From Candidatus Fraserbacteria bacterium RBG_16_55_9 (GTDB taxonomy: Bacteria > Bipolaricaulota > Bipolaricaulia > RBG-16-55-9), in contig MFGX01000037.1 of assembly GCA_001778455.1 (NCBI GenBank), positions 1 through 5,665 on the forward strand: a DNA stretch of 5,665 nt, read 5' to 3'. Positions 4,587 through 5,665 of this stretch are shown here, in pieces. How positions within the stretch are numbered: position 1 is the first letter of the stretch; every line of letters starts with the position of its first letter. Both the position numbers and the translations under genes were made by a program. The notes below the pieces were generated by a model, which saw only the letters and a program-made list of their open reading frames with translations, was not told the origin of the DNA and made no database searches.

Positions 4587-5665
4587 ATGACAAGGCCATC
4601 GCTAGAGATCAACGATAAAGTCGTGGTGGAACGTTCAAGTCTCCCGCGACTCTTCCAGGCCTTGAGCCAGCGGGGCTATTGCGTCGTGGGACCCACCGTG
4701 CGCGATGGGGCCATCGTCTATGACGAACTGGGCTCTTTGGACGAGCTACCCATCGGCTGGACGGATGAGCAGGACGGCGGCACGTATCGCCTGAAGAAGC
4801 GCTCGGATCAAGCCCTCTTCGGCTACGTCGTTGGGCCGCACTCCTGGAAGAAATTCCTCCACCCACCGGTTCTACGCCTCTGGAAAGCCAAGCGCAACGG
4901 GAATAGCTTCGAAGTGGATGGAAAGAACGCAGACACACCGCCGTATGCTTTTCTTGGCGTCCGGTCTTGTGAACTCCACGCCATTGCGATCCAAGACAGA
5001 GTCTTCTTAAGCGGTAAGTATGTGGACCCCGTCTATAGATCAAGACGAGAGAAGGCCTTCATCGTCGCCATCAACTGCGGTCAGGCTGGAGGAACTTGCT
5101 TCTGCGCCTCGATGAAGACGGGCCCGAGAACCAGCAATGGCTTTGACCTGGCGCTGACAGAAGTGATCGAAGAACAGCGGCATTACTTTCTCTTCGAAGT
5201 CGGCACAGAGCGCGGCGGAGAGATTTTAAGGGAAGTCCCTCATCAAGAAGCGCGCGAGCGGGAAGAGAAGACCGCCGAAAAAATCGTCGAACGTACGGCG
5301 CAGCAGATGGGGCGAACGATGGACACTTCTGGCATTAAAGAGCTGCTCTATCGAAACTTGGAGCATCCACGCTGGGACGAAGTGGCCAATCGCTGCTTGA
5401 GTTGCGCCAATTGCACCATGGTCTGTCCAACGTGCTTTTGCACTACAGTGGAAGATGTCACGGATCTCTCCGGCCAAGAGGCCGAGCGCGTGCGCAAGTG
5501 GGATTCCTGCTTCACGATGGACTTCTCTTACATCCATGGCGGCAGTGTTCGTGCCTCACCGAAATCCCGCTATCGCCAATGGATGACCCACAAGTTGGCG
5601 AGTTGGATCGATCAATTCGGAACGTCAGGCTGTGTGGGTTGCGGGCGCTGCATTACCTGGTGTCC
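4587..5665 (+). CDS. hydB: 4Fe-4S dicluster subunit, HydB/AsrA type (sulfhydrogenase-like [NiFe] group 3b beta subunit or sulfite reductase subunit A), 3' end beyond the window
   Basis: The frame is open for 359 complete codons to the right edge. The family usually has about 350-400 residues, so only a short tail should be missing. The N-terminal two-thirds resemble HydB/AsrA: FGYVVGPHSWKKFLHPP (78-94), FLGVRSCELHAIAIQDRVF (122-140), and a GGTCFCASM motif at 168-176. Two [4Fe-4S] motifs follow. The first has cysteines at 270, 273, 276 and 280 (then PTCFC, giving C283 and C285). The second has cysteines at 349, 352, 355 and 359. Between them is KWDSCFTMDFSYIHGGSVR (304-322), which I associate with bacterial members of this family. 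Such subunits pass electrons between a flavin/NAD(P)-binding gamma subunit and the catalytic part of a cytoplasmic complex. The expected next genes are that flavin subunit, then hydrogenase small and large subunits or a sulfite reductase subunit. None is visible here, so hydrogenase versus sulfite/polysulfide reductase cannot be settled. It is transcribed divergently from iorA. Confidence 0.85.
   Translation, partial: MTRPSLEINDKVVVERSSLPRLFQALSQRGYCVVGPTVRDGAIVYDELGSLDELPIGWTDEQDGGTYRLKKRSDQALFGYVVGPHSWKKFLHPPVLRLWKAKRNGNSFEVDGKNADTPPYAFLGVRSCELHAIAIQDRVFLSGKYVDPVYRSRREKAFIVAINCGQAGGTCFCASMKTGPRTSNGFDLALTEVIEEQRHYFLFEVGTERGGEILREVPHQEAREREEKTAEKIVERTAQQMGRTMDTSGIKELLYRNLEHPRWDEVANRCLSCANCTMVCPTCFCTTVEDVTDLSGQEAERVRKWDSCFTMDFSYIHGGSVRASPKSRYRQWMTHKLASWIDQFGTSGCVGCGRCITWC

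Noticed and set aside
4609..5043. Minus-strand open frame of 144 residues opposite the hydB-like gene
   Set aside because: The product is arginine- and serine-rich with no domain, and the opposite strand encodes a clear conserved Fe-S protein.

Overview
The window looks like a chromosomal segment of an anaerobic or facultatively anaerobic bacterium. G+C is about the mid-50s percent by eye, genes are tightly packed, and strong AGGAGG-type ribosome binding sites are present. All the confident genes are redox or acyl-CoA enzymes with oxygen-sensitive iron-sulfur motifs. This gene content is typical of lineages such as Desulfobacterota, Nitrospirota, NC10/Methylomirabilota or Acidobacteriota. The sequence alone does not let me choose between them.

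Layout: positions 4356 down to 1 hold a four-gene, minus-strand operon with almost no spacing. In transcription order these are iorA (2-oxoacid/indolepyruvate:ferredoxin oxidoreductase alpha subunit), a 582-residue GltD-like FAD/NAD(P) iron-sulfur flavoprotein, iorB (the gamma-domain partner of IorA), and the 5' part of a CoA-transferase subunit A that runs off the left edge. The junctions are a 1-nt gap, an 11-nt overlap and a 47-nt overlap. Positions 4357-4586 are a divergent intergenic region with a near-consensus -10 box, two inverted repeats and a possible 50-residue small ORF. From 4587 to the right edge, on the plus strand, is most of a HydB/AsrA-type 4Fe-4S dicluster subunit of a sulfhydrogenase-like (group 3b [NiFe]) or sulfite-reductase-like complex.

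How the genes work together: IorAB would oxidatively decarboxylate an aryl-pyruvate or other 2-oxoacid to an acyl-CoA. The flavoprotein encoded between its two subunits is well placed to pass the electrons to, or take them from, NAD(P)H. The downstream CoA-transferase could move the CoA from the acyl-CoA product to another acid, or the reverse. The main point of interest is that IorA ends right after its TPP domain and lacks the C-terminal two-cluster ferredoxin domain usual in the family. A domain of that type sits instead at the C-terminus of the flavoprotein. The electron-transfer module therefore appears to have moved between subunits, which suggests a three-subunit, NAD(P)-linked 2-oxoacid oxidoreductase. 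The divergent HydB-like gene adds a second probable NAD(P)H-linked redox complex next door.
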